The position numbers were made by a program, and so were the translations under genes. Source: SG8-41 sp035649495 (lineage in GTDB: Bacteria > Pseudomonadota > Gammaproteobacteria > Burkholderiales > SG8-41). Taken from it: a stretch of DNA of 64,000 nucleotides. The stretch is from positions 36,123 through 100,122 of the forward strand of contig DASRJL010000043.1 in the NCBI GenBank assembly GCA_035649495.1. The letters run 5' to 3'. The notes beneath the pieces are model-generated. The model was not told the DNA's origin. It was given only the letters and a program-made list of their open reading frames with translations, and made no database searches. Positions 1 through 8,528 of the stretch are shown here, piece by piece. The first letter of the stretch is position 1. The number at the start of each line of letters is the position of its first letter.

Positions 1-2
1 CT

Positions 3-1655
3 CACGCTACGCAACGAACGGAAGTGCTGATCGTGGGCGCCGGGCCGGTCGGCCTGACGCTCGCGATGGATCTTGCGTGGCGCGGCGTCGATGTGATCGT
101 CGCCGAGAGGCTGCCGGCCGACGCGCCGGCGGGCGTCAAATGCGGCCAGATCTCGGCCCGCTCCATGGAGGTCTTCCGCCGTCTCGGCGTCGCCCACGGG
201 TTGCGCGAAGTCGGGCTTCCCGCGGATTATCCGAACGATATCGTCTCGGCCACCAGCGTGACCGGCATCGAGCTGTCGCGCGTGACTATCCCTGCCCGGG
301 GCGAGCGCGGTCCCGCCGCGACGGGGCCGGACACGTCGTGGCCGACGCCGGAACACACTCACCGGGTCAACCAGACATTCTTCGCGCCCGTGCTGCTCGC
401 GCATGCGGCAGCGCAGCCTCGCATCCGCATCTTGAATGGCATCGAAGTCGAGGAATTCAACCGGCACGAGGCGGGTGTCACCGCGATGGCTCGCAATCTC
501 GACGGCGGCGAGCGCCTTTCGATAGCCTGTGCGTACCTGGTTGGATGCGACGGCGCTGGCTCGACGGTCCGCAAGGCGATGGGCGCCGCGTTCACGGGAG
601 CGCCCACGCTTCAGCGCGTTCAGTCGACTCACTTTCGCGCGCCGGCATTGATCGGGATGCTTCCCGGCAAGCCCGCCTGGAATTACCTGTCGCTCAACCC
701 GCGCCGCTGCGGATCCACGCTGGCCGTCGACGGCCGCGAGACCTGGATCATCCACAACTATCTCTATCGCGGCGAGGCGGATTTCGATGCCGTGGATCGC
801 GATTGGGCGATCCGGGAGATCCTCGGCGTCGGCCCGGGTTTTCACTACGAGCTGATCTCGAAAGAGGACTGGGTGAGTCGCCGTCTCGTGGCGGACAGGT
901 TAGGGGACCGGCGCGCCTTCATCTGCGGCGACGCGGCGCACGTGTGGATTCCGCACGGCGGCTACGGCATGAACGCCGGCATCGCGGACGCCGCCAACCT
1001 GGCCTGGAAGCTGGCCGCGGTGCTGAAAGGCTGGGCCGGGCAGGGCATGCTCGATTCCTACAACGCCGAGCGCCAGCCGATCACGGAGCAGGCCTCGCGC
1101 ATCATTACCGGGATCGGCCAGAGGGTCATGACGCAGCGGCGCGAAATCTCCGATGACATCGAACGGCGGGATGCGGTCGGTGACGCCACGCGCGCGCGCA
1201 TCGGCAAGGAAGCGTATGCCCTCGACGTCGAGCAGCAATGCTGCGGCGGGCTCAATTTCGGCTACTACTACGATGACTCGCCCATCATCGCCTACGATGG
1301 CGAGCAGCCGCCTTCCTACACGATGGGCACGTTTACGTCGTCCACGGTTCCCGGATGTCGCGCGCCTCATTTGTGGCTGGACGGCCGCCGGTCGCTGTAC
1401 GACGCGTTCGGTCCGGGCTATAACCTGCTTCGCCTGGATCCGGCGGCGCGCGTTACTCGCATCGTGGAAGCAGCTGCGGAAAGGCGCGTTCCGCTCACCG
1501 TGGTCGACGTGGAAGCGCCCGGAGCGCGGGAGCTCTACCGGCAGAAGCTCGCGCTGGTGCGACCGGACCAGCACGTGGCTTGGCGGGGCGATGAGGAACC
1601 GGCGGCTCCGCTGGAGCTCATCGATCTGGTGCGCGGGGCCCGCGCCGGGGTCTGA
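3..1655 (+). CDS. FAD-dependent aromatic monooxygenase (5' end outside window)
   Basis: This is a class A flavoprotein hydroxylase of the PHBH/MhpA type, expected to hydroxylate an aromatic ring with NAD(P)H and O2 in the cytosol. The visible protein opens in a Rossmann motif (VLIVGAGPVGLTLA). It carries the DG motif (GCDGAGSTVRKA) near residue 180 and the GD motif (ICGDAAHVWIPHGGYGMN) near residue 310. The C-terminal part resembles the thioredoxin-like domain of MhpA-type enzymes. The GTG at 24 encodes an internal valine of the first beta strand and the frame stays open to the window edge, so the true start is probably upstream. The stop codon lies inside a palindromic repeat. The amidohydrolase, CMD and VOC genes that follow fit ring-hydroxylating and cleaving catabolism. 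Substrate unknown. Confidence 0.88.
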   Translation, partial: HATQRTEVLIVGAGPVGLTLAMDLAWRGVDVIVAERLPADAPAGVKCGQISARSMEVFRRLGVAHGLREVGLPADYPNDIVSATSVTGIELSRVTIPARGERGPAATGPDTSWPTPEHTHRVNQTFFAPVLLAHAAAQPRIRILNGIEVEEFNRHEAGVTAMARNLDGGERLSIACAYLVGCDGAGSTVRKAMGAAFTGAPTLQRVQSTHFRAPALIGMLPGKPAWNYLSLNPRRCGSTLAVDGRETWIIHNYLYRGEADFDAVDRDWAIREILGVGPGFHYELISKEDWVSRRLVADRLGDRRAFICGDAAHVWIPHGGYGMNAGIADAANLAWKLAAVLKGWAGQGMLDSYNAERQPITEQASRIITGIGQRVMTQRREISDDIERRDAVGDATRARIGKEAYALDVEQQCCGGLNFGYYYDDSPIIAYDGEQPPSYTMGTFTSSTVPGCRAPHLWLDGRRSLYDAFGPGYNLLRLDPAARVTRIVEAAAERRVPLTVVDVEAPGARELYRQKLALVRPDQHVAWRGDEEPAAPLELIDLVRGARAGV

Positions 1656-1667
1656 CCCCAGTAAGTA
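1647..1667. repeat. GGGGTCTGACCCC palindromic repeat, copy 1
   Basis: A 21-bp element beginning with the near-palindrome GGGGTCTGACCCC and continuing into CAGTAAGTA. It supplies the last codons and the TGA stop of the monooxygenase gene. An exact inverted copy lies at 7208-7228, where it likewise supplies the end of a gene. Confidence 0.7.
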
Positions 1668-1828
1668 TTGGATCTCAAGAAATAAGTCGTAAAAATGTTG
1701 GCCATATTAAGCCTTAGAGAGCCAGTTTTGCGGCCAAAATCAACGCTCCAGGGAACCGGTGTCGCGTGAGGTGCTAGAGTGCGCGCAACAACAACGCCCG
1801 CAACGAACGACACCATCGGAGGATTGCC

Positions 1829-2749
1829 ATGTTCACACGACGCAAATTCATCGGTACGACCATAGGGGCCGGCGTGGCGCTGGCAACCGGCGGTTGCGCG
1901 ACGCAGCCCACGGGCAAGCGCATGATCGTCGACGCGCAAGTGCATCTGTGGAAGGCAAGCGGTCCGGACTACACCTGGAATCCGGGCGCCAAGCCGCAGC
2001 TGCCGGAGCCCTTTACCATCGAGCGCGCGCTGCCGCTGATGGACGAGGCCGGCGTCGACCGCGTCGTCGTCGTGCCGCCGGCCCTGAACGACAACAACAG
2101 CTATGGGCTCGAAGCCGCCAGGCGCTATCCCGACCGCTTCAGAGTCATGGGGCGAATCCCGCTGCAGGATCCGAAATCAGCCGCGCTGCTGCCGCGCTGG
2201 AAGGAGCAGCCGGGCATGCTCGGCGTGCGCGTGACGTTCAATACGCCGGAAACGCTTGCGTGGCTCTCCAACGGCACCGCCGACTGGTTCTGGCCGGCGG
2301 CCGAGAAGGCCGGGGTTCCCGTCATGTTTCTCGCGTTCGGGAACGTGTCGAAGTTCGGTCCGATCGCGGAGCGCCACCCGGGACTGGTGCTCATTATCGA
2401 CCACATGGGCGTGAACAATGTCATCGCGAAGGAAGGGCGGACGGCGGCGGCCATCGGCGACGCGGTGGCGCTCGCGCGTTATCCGAACGTCAGCATCAAG
2501 ATGTCCAATCTCGTCAGCTCGTCGCTGGAGCCCTATCCGTTCCGCGACCTGAACGAACATCTGAAGCGGGTGTTCGACGCCTACGGGCCGCGCCGTTGCC
2601 ACTGGGGGACCGACATGACGGCCAATTTCGCCCGGGCGACCTGGAGCCAGCGCATCGCCCATTTCACGCAGGAGCTGACCTTCATGTCCGAGAGCGACAA
2701 GGACTGGGTGATGGGGCGCTCGATCCGCGAGCGTATCAAGTGGGCGTGA
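1829..2749 (+). CDS. TAT-exported amidohydrolase family 2 protein
   Basis: A metal-dependent hydrolase or decarboxylase of the amidohydrolase-2 superfamily (TIM barrel), as in 2-pyrone-4,6-dicarboxylate hydrolase and resorcylate decarboxylase. The N-terminus has a twin-arginine signal (TRRKFIGTT) and then a lipobox-like GGCAT cysteine, so the protein is probably folded before export and lipid-anchored. The first strand reads IVDAQVHLW, with Gln in place of the first His of the usual HxH; such variants are common in this family. LIIDHMG and HWGTD provide the later metal-site residues. A strong ribosome site (CGGAGGA) stands five bases before the ATG. Length (306 aa) is normal. An exported location is unusual for a ring-cleavage hydrolase, so the substrate may be met in the periplasm. 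Confidence 0.85.
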   Translation: MFTRRKFIGTTIGAGVALATGGCATQPTGKRMIVDAQVHLWKASGPDYTWNPGAKPQLPEPFTIERALPLMDEAGVDRVVVVPPALNDNNSYGLEAARRYPDRFRVMGRIPLQDPKSAALLPRWKEQPGMLGVRVTFNTPETLAWLSNGTADWFWPAAEKAGVPVMFLAFGNVSKFGPIAERHPGLVLIIDHMGVNNVIAKEGRTAAAIGDAVALARYPNVSIKMSNLVSSSLEPYPFRDLNEHLKRVFDAYGPRRCHWGTDMTANFARATWSQRIAHFTQELTFMSESDKDWVMGRSIRERIKWA

Positions 2750-2857
2750 CCGGCCTGCGTCGCTGGCCGCTCCGCCGGCCCGTACCCCGTAGAGCGCGGT
2801 TCCCTTTTTTTCGACGCTGGATCACCTTGCGGCGATCGTCCTTACGCTTCACGCCGC

Positions 2858-3256
2858 TCACACGCCTCTCCACTCGTCTTTCTTTTCCTCCCACAGGTCG
2901 AACACCTGCTGGGCGGTGCGCAGCGACGCATTGGTCCGGGGATAGCCGATGTACGGGGCGCAGGTGGTAATCGCTTCGATGATTTCCTTTTGCGTCGCGC
3001 CCTGGTTCAGCGCGCCGCGAACCTGCCGTTCCACGGCATCGTACTCGCCCTGGGCGGCGCAGACCGCGATCAGTATGAATTCCTTGATCTTGATCGACAG
3101 GTGGGGCTCGGCCCATACCGTGCCGTAGCAGTACTCGTAGATCGCCCGGCCGTGCATGGGCGAGATCTTCGCCAGCCCGTCGATGTTCCAGTCGGTGCTC
3201 TTGCCGAGCACCGAGCGGGCGATGGCCCTGCCTCTTTCGTACCTGTCGTCGCTCAT
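2858..3256 (-). CDS. Carboxymuconolactone decarboxylase family protein
   Basis: A small all-helical protein of 132 residues in the CMD/AhpD superfamily. The core signature runs from the helix with KIKEFILIAVCAA to GALNQGATQKEIIEAI and YIGYPRTNAS, matching 4-carboxymuconolactone decarboxylase-type proteins. The CxxC/H redox motif of AhpD is absent, so a decarboxylase-like or unassigned role is more likely than peroxidase activity. A good site (AAGGAGG) precedes the ATG. It is convergent with the amidohydrolase. The location among aromatic catabolic genes suggests a lactone-processing step. Confidence 0.85.
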   Translation of the reverse strand: MSDDRYERGRAIARSVLGKSTDWNIDGLAKISPMHGRAIYEYCYGTVWAEPHLSIKIKEFILIAVCAAQGEYDAVERQVRGALNQGATQKEIIEAITTCAPYIGYPRTNASLRTAQQVFDLWEEKKDEWRGV

Positions 3257-3271
3257 TTCGTTTCCTCCTTG

Positions 3272-3356
3272 GCTATCAGCTATCGGCTACCAGCTACCAG
3301 CTGTGAGTTTGTGACCTGCCGCCAAACGGCTGACAGCTGGCGGCTGGCAGCTCATA
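3272..3356. repeat. Facing 7-bp tandem repeats (CTAYCAG / GCTGRCR)
   Basis: Two short arrays with a 7-bp period face each other. The first (3272-3307) reads CTATCAG, CTATCGG, CTACCAG, CTACCAG, CTGTGAG. The second (about 3329-3356) reads GCTGACA, GCTGGCG, GCTGGCA, GCTCATA. Together they form an imperfect inverted repeat in the divergent promoter gap between the CMD gene and the VOC gene. Confidence 0.65.
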
Positions 3357-3454
3357 TGGAACGGCCTAATTTACACTGGTCAGGGAGGAAGGCCGCGCGT
3401 TGCCGCCTCTGATACGATACCGGGCTCGGATCAGCAACCCTCATAGGAGGGGCC

Positions 3455-4363
3455 ATGCGCCTGCGCAGTGTAGAACTGGAAGTGCCCGGCCGCGCCGCGG
3501 CGGCCGAATTCCTGAAAGACCCCTGGGGCTTGATCGACGCCGGGACGCGCGGCGGGACGACCTACCTGCGGGGAACGGAGAATCACGCCTACGTCGTTTC
3601 GGTTACCGAAGCCCCGGTAGCTGCCTTCGCTGCGGCGACGTTCTCCGGCAGTGCAGCGGAGGTCGAGGCGCTTTTCGCCCGCATGGAGGCGGGGGGGCTG
3701 CCACACAGCGGCTGGATGGCGGATTTCGACGAACCCGGGCGCGGCGCCGGGTTCTACGCGACGGGGCCGGAAGGGGAGCCTTACCGCTTCGTGGTGGAAA
3801 GAGAGCCGGTGAAAGCGCTCCCGGCGCAATCCAATCGGCCGCTGCAGGTTTCGCACGTCGTATTCAATACGCTCGATCGCGAGGCCGGCAGCCGGACGCT
3901 CGTGGACGCGTTCGGCTTCAAGCTGTCGGACCGCACGCGCATCATGAACTTCGTGCGCTGCGATAGCACGCATCACGCCATCGCCTACGCCGACGCGAAA
4001 AAGGCATCACTCAATCACATCGCGTTCGAGATGCCCGACCTGGATTCCGTCATGAGCGGGGTAGGACGGCTGGCGGATGCCGGCTTCGAGCCGGCGTGGG
4101 GTCCGGGCCGCCACGGTCCCGGCAACAACGTATTCGCGTATTTCATCGCGCCCTTCGGCGCGTGCATCGAGTACACGGCGGAGGTGCAGCGCGTCGACGA
4201 CAGCTACCGCACGGGCGGGCCGGACGACTGGAAGTGGCCGCCCAACCGCAACGATCACTGGGGCATCGCAAAACGCGACAACGCGAAGCTCGCCGCTTCG
4301 GGCGACGCGTTTCCGTTTCGCGCGCCGGCGGGTGTGGCGCGGCGCGTGGCTGCGCGCACCTGA
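3455..4363 (+). CDS. VOC-family extradiol dioxygenase-like protein
   Basis: A 302-residue protein with two tandem vicinal-oxygen-chelate modules, the architecture of type I extradiol catechol dioxygenases such as BphC. The C-terminal module keeps a plausible iron triad: H134 (QVSHVVF), H188 (LNHIAFE) and E239 (CIEYTAE). The tail (DDWKWPPNRNDHWGIAKRD) is typical of this subgroup. A strong site (AGGAGG) precedes the ATG. With the monooxygenase, amidohydrolase and CMD protein nearby, ring cleavage of a hydroxylated aromatic is the likely job. The specific catechol is not deducible. Confidence 0.85.
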   Translation: MRLRSVELEVPGRAAAAEFLKDPWGLIDAGTRGGTTYLRGTENHAYVVSVTEAPVAAFAAATFSGSAAEVEALFARMEAGGLPHSGWMADFDEPGRGAGFYATGPEGEPYRFVVEREPVKALPAQSNRPLQVSHVVFNTLDREAGSRTLVDAFGFKLSDRTRIMNFVRCDSTHHAIAYADAKKASLNHIAFEMPDLDSVMSGVGRLADAGFEPAWGPGRHGPGNNVFAYFIAPFGACIEYTAEVQRVDDSYRTGGPDDWKWPPNRNDHWGIAKRDNAKLAASGDAFPFRAPAGVARRVAART

Positions 4364-4380
4364 ATACGACGCCGTGCTCC

Positions 4381-4695
4381 CTAGAAGCCACTTCTCCTGT
4401 TAGTGGTGTCTCCGGGGCGCTCGACTGCGTACATGCCGCCCAGCTCTTCCCGCGACAGCCGCCCGTCGCGATTGACGTCGAGCTGATCGAAATACCGCTG
4501 CAGGTAGGTCCCGCGCCGGACTTCCGAGCGGGAAATGTAGCCGTCTCCGTCCATGTCGAGCGCCCTGAAGGTAGCTTCAGGGACGGGTGGGCCGGCGCGC
4601 ACCACCGGCGGCGGCAGGTTGTCCGCGGCGCGAATGCCACCGACGACGGACCACGACGCCAGCATGAGGAGCACCGTCATTGCCTTGAGTTTCAC
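4381..4695 (-). CDS. Exported EF-hand protein
   Basis: A 104-residue exported protein with a signal peptide (LKAMTVLLMLASWSVVGG, cleaved near IRA-AD) and two EF-hand calcium loops. The first is DMDGDGYISRSE and the second is DVNRDGRLSREE, both with canonical D/N/D spacing and a glutamate at position 12. I chose the GTG at 4695 because GAGGAGG lies five bases upstream; the frame extends further but that part reads as non-protein. It is convergent with the VOC gene, 17 bp away. The role is probably periplasmic calcium binding; no partner is evident. Confidence 0.75.
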   Translation of the reverse strand: MKLKAMTVLLMLASWSVVGGIRAADNLPPPVVRAGPPVPEATFRALDMDGDGYISRSEVRRGTYLQRYFDQLDVNRDGRLSREELGGMYAVERPGDTTNRRSGF

Positions 4696-4805
4696 ATGCG
4701 CCTCCTCGACCGAATTTCCCCCTACGTTGCGACACGCCGTCTGCCGGGGAGTTCCGTCGCGCGCGCGTGGTAGGCTAGTCTGAACGACCCTGAACAAGGT
4801 CTCCT

Positions 4806-6185
4806 GTGCGTCCGCGCCTCGCACTTGCCGTCGTCCTTGCGGGCGCATCCGTCGCGCCGCTCGACACGGCGGTAAACGTCGCCTTTCCGGCGATCACCGC
4901 CGCCTTCGGTCTCGATCTGCCCGAGATCCGCTGGCTGGTCATGCTCTACGTGCTGACCTACGGCGCGCTCATGCTCGTGGGCGGGCGGCTCGGCGATCTC
5001 CATGGCTACCGGCGGGTGTTCGGCTTCGGTCTCGGCGTGGTAGCGGTGAGCTTCGCAGCCTGCGCGCTCGCCCCGCGCTATGAAGTCCTGCTCGCCTCGC
5101 GGATCGGGCAGGGCGTGGGTGTTGCGCTCGTCCTCGGGTGCGGTCCGGCGCTGGCGCTGTCGCAGTTTCCCGAGGGCGAACGCACTCGCGTGCTCGGTCA
5201 CTACACCTCGATGCTCGCCTTCGGTGGCGCGGTCGGGGTCCTCGCCGGCGGTGCGCTGGTCGATCTCTATGGCTGGCAGTCCGTTTTCTGGATGCGCGTG
5301 CCGCTCGCGCTCGGGGCGCTCACGCTGCTGCGGCTGGTTTCCGCGGCGCCTGCGCGATCCGGCGATCGCCCCTTCGACGCGGCGGGCGCCATGCTGCTAG
5401 CCGCCTGGACCGGCGCGTTCGTGCTCGCACTCGCGGCTGCGGACGAGACCCGGATGTGGCTCGCATTGCTGGCAGTGTGCGCGTTCGCCGGGTTCGTCGT
5501 GCGCGGGTCGCGCATCGCGGAGCCGATCCTGCGGCCGGCGCTGTTCCGCGATGCCCGGTTCACGATCCTCAACCTGCTCAGTATTGCCACAAACCTGGCT
5601 GCATTTGCCGTGCCACTCCTGGGGCCGTTCTACTTCGCGCGCGTGAGCGGACTCGATGCGCTCGGTATCGGGTCACAGCTCGGGGTGTGGGCGGGCGGGG
5701 CGCTCGCCGGCGCAGCGCTCGCCGAGCGGCTCGGCCGGCAGTTCGGCCTGGAGCGCAGCGGTTTCGTCGGCATTGCACTGTGTGTCGCAGGGCTGGCGTC
5801 CGTGGGGACATGGAGCGCGCAGACCGGGCTCGTGGCGGCGGCTGCCGCGCTCTTCGCGCTGGGGTTCGGCGCAGGGGTGTTTCAGGTGGCCTATGCCGAT
5901 CGCGTGATGGCGACGTTGCCGCGAAGAGACCGCGGCGTCGCCGGCAGCCTGACCATGTTGACGCGCATGCTGGGCGTCGCCGCCGGGGCGACCCTGTTGA
6001 CGGCGCTCCTGCGCGACGCGGAGGCTGCCGCGCTAAACGCCGGAGCGGGGATGGAAGAGGCGTTTCTGGAGGGTTTCCGCTTCGCCTTCCGGTGCGCCGC
6101 GGCTGGGCTCGGGGCCTGTCTCGCCGTCGGCTTGGTGACGGAGTACATCAATCGGCTGCGCGCTTCCAGGTCCCGCCGGGTCTGA
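4806..6185 (+). CDS. DHA2-type MFS drug/solute exporter
   Basis: An inner-membrane proton-coupled transporter of 459 residues, with about 14 hydrophobic segments as in the DHA2 family. The first helix carries a D1-type motif (PLDTAVNVAFPAI). Motif A appears as GGRLGDLHGYRR, and a motif C-like region follows (GAVGVLAGGALVDLYGW). The start is a GTG with only a modest ribosome site. The shikimate dehydrogenase-like gene begins 18 bp after the stop, so the two are likely co-transcribed. The substrate may be an aromatic or quinate-type compound, inferred from context only. Confidence 0.85.
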   Translation: MRPRLALAVVLAGASVAPLDTAVNVAFPAITAAFGLDLPEIRWLVMLYVLTYGALMLVGGRLGDLHGYRRVFGFGLGVVAVSFAACALAPRYEVLLASRIGQGVGVALVLGCGPALALSQFPEGERTRVLGHYTSMLAFGGAVGVLAGGALVDLYGWQSVFWMRVPLALGALTLLRLVSAAPARSGDRPFDAAGAMLLAAWTGAFVLALAAADETRMWLALLAVCAFAGFVVRGSRIAEPILRPALFRDARFTILNLLSIATNLAAFAVPLLGPFYFARVSGLDALGIGSQLGVWAGGALAGAALAERLGRQFGLERSGFVGIALCVAGLASVGTWSAQTGLVAAAAALFALGFGAGVFQVAYADRVMATLPRRDRGVAGSLTMLTRMLGVAAGATLLTALLRDAEAAALNAGAGMEEAFLEGFRFAFRCAAAGLGACLAVGLVTEYINRLRASRSRRV

Positions 6186-6203
6186 ACGACGAGGAGTCGC
6201 CGA

Positions 6204-7076
6204 ATGAGCGGAGCGGTGCTTTCTGCCGGCACATCCTTTCTCTGCGGCCTGATCGGCTCGGGCATCCAGGGATCGTTGTCGCCAGCGATGCACGAGCGGG
6301 AGGCCGCGGCGCAGGGGCTACGTTGCGACTACCAGCTGATCGACCTCGATGTGCTCGGGGTTGGTGTCGAGGCGCTGCCCGGATTGCTGGCCGATGCCGA
6401 GCGCCTGGGCTACTCCGGGCTCAACATCACTTATCCCTGCAAGCAGGCGGTAGTGCCGCTCCTGCACGAGCTTTCGCCCGAAGCACGTGCCCTCGGTGCC
6501 GTGAACACCGTTCTGCTCGGCAACGGCAGGCGCGCCGGCCACAACACCGACGCCATGGGATTCACCGAAAACTTTACGCGCGGCTTGCCCGGAGCGAAGC
6601 TCGACCGCGTGCTGATGCTGGGCGCGGGCGGCGCCGGCTCGGCAGTCGGCTACGCAGCGCTTGCGCTGGGGGTGAAGGCATTGCTGCTGCACGACATCCA
6701 GACCGCGAGCGCGGATGGGCTCGCCAGCAGGCTGCAAGCCATGTTCCCGAAGTCCCGTGTCGCGGCCGTAGCGGACGTGGCGCAGGCGATGGCATCGGCG
6801 GACGGGCTGATTCACTGCACGCCGACCGGGATGAAGCAGCGCCCGGGTATGCCGCTCGAGGCGAAGCTCCTCGAAAAACGGCACTGGGTCGCAGAGATCG
6901 TCTATGTGCCACTGGAAACCGGGCTGTTGCGCGCGGCGCGCGCGAAAGGCTGCCGCACGCTCGACGGCGGCGGCATGGCAGTGTTCCAGGCGGCGGGCGC
7001 GTTCCGCCTCTTCACCGGCCGCAGCGCCGACGCCGCCCGCATGGAAGCGCATTTCCGTACGCTCGTCGCGGGATAG
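6204..7076 (+). CDS. Shikimate/quinate dehydrogenase family protein
   Basis: An NAD(P)-dependent dehydrogenase of the AroE/YdiB family, 290 residues. The substrate-binding half has GSLSPAMHE, catalytic K80 (NITYPCKQAV) and D116 (GHNTDAMGF). The nucleotide half has the glycine loop LGAGGAGSAV (about 139-148), and the C-terminal GGGMAVFQAAGAF matches the conserved Gln helix. A ribosome site (GAGGAG) sits before the ATG. It follows an MFS exporter inside an aromatic catabolic block, so quinate/shikimate catabolism seems more likely than being the sole biosynthetic AroE, although biosynthesis cannot be excluded. Confidence 0.85.
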   Translation: MSGAVLSAGTSFLCGLIGSGIQGSLSPAMHEREAAAQGLRCDYQLIDLDVLGVGVEALPGLLADAERLGYSGLNITYPCKQAVVPLLHELSPEARALGAVNTVLLGNGRRAGHNTDAMGFTENFTRGLPGAKLDRVLMLGAGGAGSAVGYAALALGVKALLLHDIQTASADGLASRLQAMFPKSRVAAVADVAQAMASADGLIHCTPTGMKQRPGMPLEAKLLEKRHWVAEIVYVPLETGLLRAARAKGCRTLDGGGMAVFQAAGAFRLFTGRSADAARMEAHFRTLVAG

Positions 7077-7207
7077 GGAAAGCGTTCTAGAGCCGTCCGT
7101 AAGCTCGGCTGGAACTGTCCGGCCTGGAGGCGCGATTTCGATAGCGAAATCCGCCTTTTAAGGCCGAAAAATGAGTCGTGTCAGGCAGAAAATCCCGTCA
7201 GTTCCGG

Positions 7208-7228
7208 TACTTACTGGGGTCAGACCCC
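7208..7228. repeat. GGGGTCTGACCCC palindromic repeat, copy 2
   Basis: Exact inverted copy of the element at 1647-1667. It supplies the Gly-Val-stop end of the adjacent minus-strand acyl-CoA dehydrogenase, just as copy 1 does for the monooxygenase. Confidence 0.7.
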
Positions 7229-8404
7229 AAACATGAAATTGGCCGCCTTGAGGAAGAGCGTGCGATTGACGCCGTCGGAGTGCAGGAACGCGGCCGCATC
7301 GCGCACGAGCTTCTCCACCCCGAGTTCCTTCATGTAGCCGTGCCCGCCGTGGAGCTCCATCGTCCAGGTCGCGATCTTCCAGCACGACTGGGCCGCCATC
7401 GCTTTCGGCAGCGCGCCGAGCGTCTTGTCCCACCCGTGCTCGCGGTGATCGGCGAGCCAGCAGGCGCGGTGGATGTACGAGCGCGACGCGTCGATCAGCA
7501 TGCGCATCTCCGCCAGCTGCGCCCGGATTTCCCCGTGCTCGATCAAGGGCTTCCCGCCCTGGACGCGCACGCGGGTCCAGTCGAGCGCCTTCTGGAACAG
7601 CGCTTCGGCGACACCGATCACCGTCGCGCCCGCATAGGCATTGCTCTGCGGGAAGAAATCGGCCAGCACCTTGAATCCGCAGCCCACTTCGCCGACGACG
7701 TTGCCGTCGGGTACGAAGCAGTCCTGGAAGACGAGCTCGGCGTTGTTGGCGAGGCGCTCTCCCATCTTGTCGTGCACGCGCCCTATGGTGAAGCCGGGGT
7801 GGCCGCGCTCGAGCAGGAAGCACGTGGCGCCCTCGGCCATCGGTTTGGCCCGATCGGTCTGCACGAAAACCAGGTACCAGCTCGCGCGGTTTCCGTTCGA
7901 GATGAAATGCTTCAGGCCGTTCACGATCCACCCGCCTTGGGTCCTCACGGCGCTGGTGCGAAACGGCGTGGGGAAGGGGAGGAAGTAGTTCGACGCGTTA
8001 TCGGGCTCGGTGATCCCGATCGCGAGCATTCCGCGCGGGTCTCCGGCAAATCCCGGCAGCACGCGCTCCTGCTGCTCCCGGTTCAACGCCTTTTCCATGA
8101 TCTGCGCGATCTTGAGCGTCTGCGCGAAGATGACCGAGACGCCGATGTCGCCCTTCGCCAGCTCCTCGATCACCATCGCCGTCGTCAGGGAATCGGTGGC
8201 GAGTCCGCCCCATTTTTCCGAGAGCGTCATCGTGCGGATGCCCACCTCATGCGCCTTCTCGACGATTTCCCAGGAGAAGCCGGCGGCAGGGTCGGGATTC
8301 GCATCGAGCGCGGCCGCGCGCGGCCGTACTTCGACATCCACGAACCGCTTGACGGTCTCGAGGATGGCCTTCTGGTCCTCGTTGACGATGAAGATGGCCT
8401 CCAT
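7220..8404 (-). CDS. Acyl-CoA dehydrogenase
   Basis: A flavoprotein of 394 residues that should introduce a 2,3-double bond into an acyl-CoA. The N-terminal helical, middle beta (GITEPDNASN, GGWIVNGLKHFISNG) and C-terminal helical (HGGHGYMKELGVEKLV) domains are all recognisable. At the place where most family members have the catalytic Glu (YEGT), this one reads HSDGVN, so an Asp may stand in for the base or the base lies elsewhere. I chose the ATG at 8404; a GTG at 8416 is also possible. The sequence upstream is a repeat array, so no clear ribosome site exists. Confidence 0.85.
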   Translation of the reverse strand: MEAIFIVNEDQKAILETVKRFVDVEVRPRAAALDANPDPAAGFSWEIVEKAHEVGIRTMTLSEKWGGLATDSLTTAMVIEELAKGDIGVSVIFAQTLKIAQIMEKALNREQQERVLPGFAGDPRGMLAIGITEPDNASNYFLPFPTPFRTSAVRTQGGWIVNGLKHFISNGNRASWYLVFVQTDRAKPMAEGATCFLLERGHPGFTIGRVHDKMGERLANNAELVFQDCFVPDGNVVGEVGCGFKVLADFFPQSNAYAGATVIGVAEALFQKALDWTRVRVQGGKPLIEHGEIRAQLAEMRMLIDASRSYIHRACWLADHREHGWDKTLGALPKAMAAQSCWKIATWTMELHGGHGYMKELGVEKLVRDAAAFLHSDGVNRTLFLKAANFMFGV

Positions 8405-8410
8405 GGCTGT

Positions 8411-8525
8411 CAACACCCGTCATGCGTCATCGGTCAGGCATCAGGCGTCTCAACACCCGTCAGGCGTCAGCCCTCAAGCGTGTCGCAGTAGGGCCCGCAT
8501 GACCCATATCCCATGACCCATGACG
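8411..8525. repeat. Degenerate 7-bp tandem repeat (CGTCAGG / TGACCCA)
   Basis: Most of the gap between the acyl-CoA dehydrogenase start and the Bug gene end consists of loosely repeated 7-mers: CGTCATG, CGTCATC, GGTCAGG and CGTCAGG, then TGACCCA, TATCCCA, TGACCCA, TGACGGG toward the Bug gene. They share a TGAC core on one strand or the other with arrays elsewhere in the window. Confidence 0.6.
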
Positions 8526-8528
8526 GGT

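Noticed and set aside
5138..7090. A 650-codon plus-strand frame across the MFS and shikimate dehydrogenase genes
   Set aside because: Arg-rich shadow of two genes with full sets of motifs.
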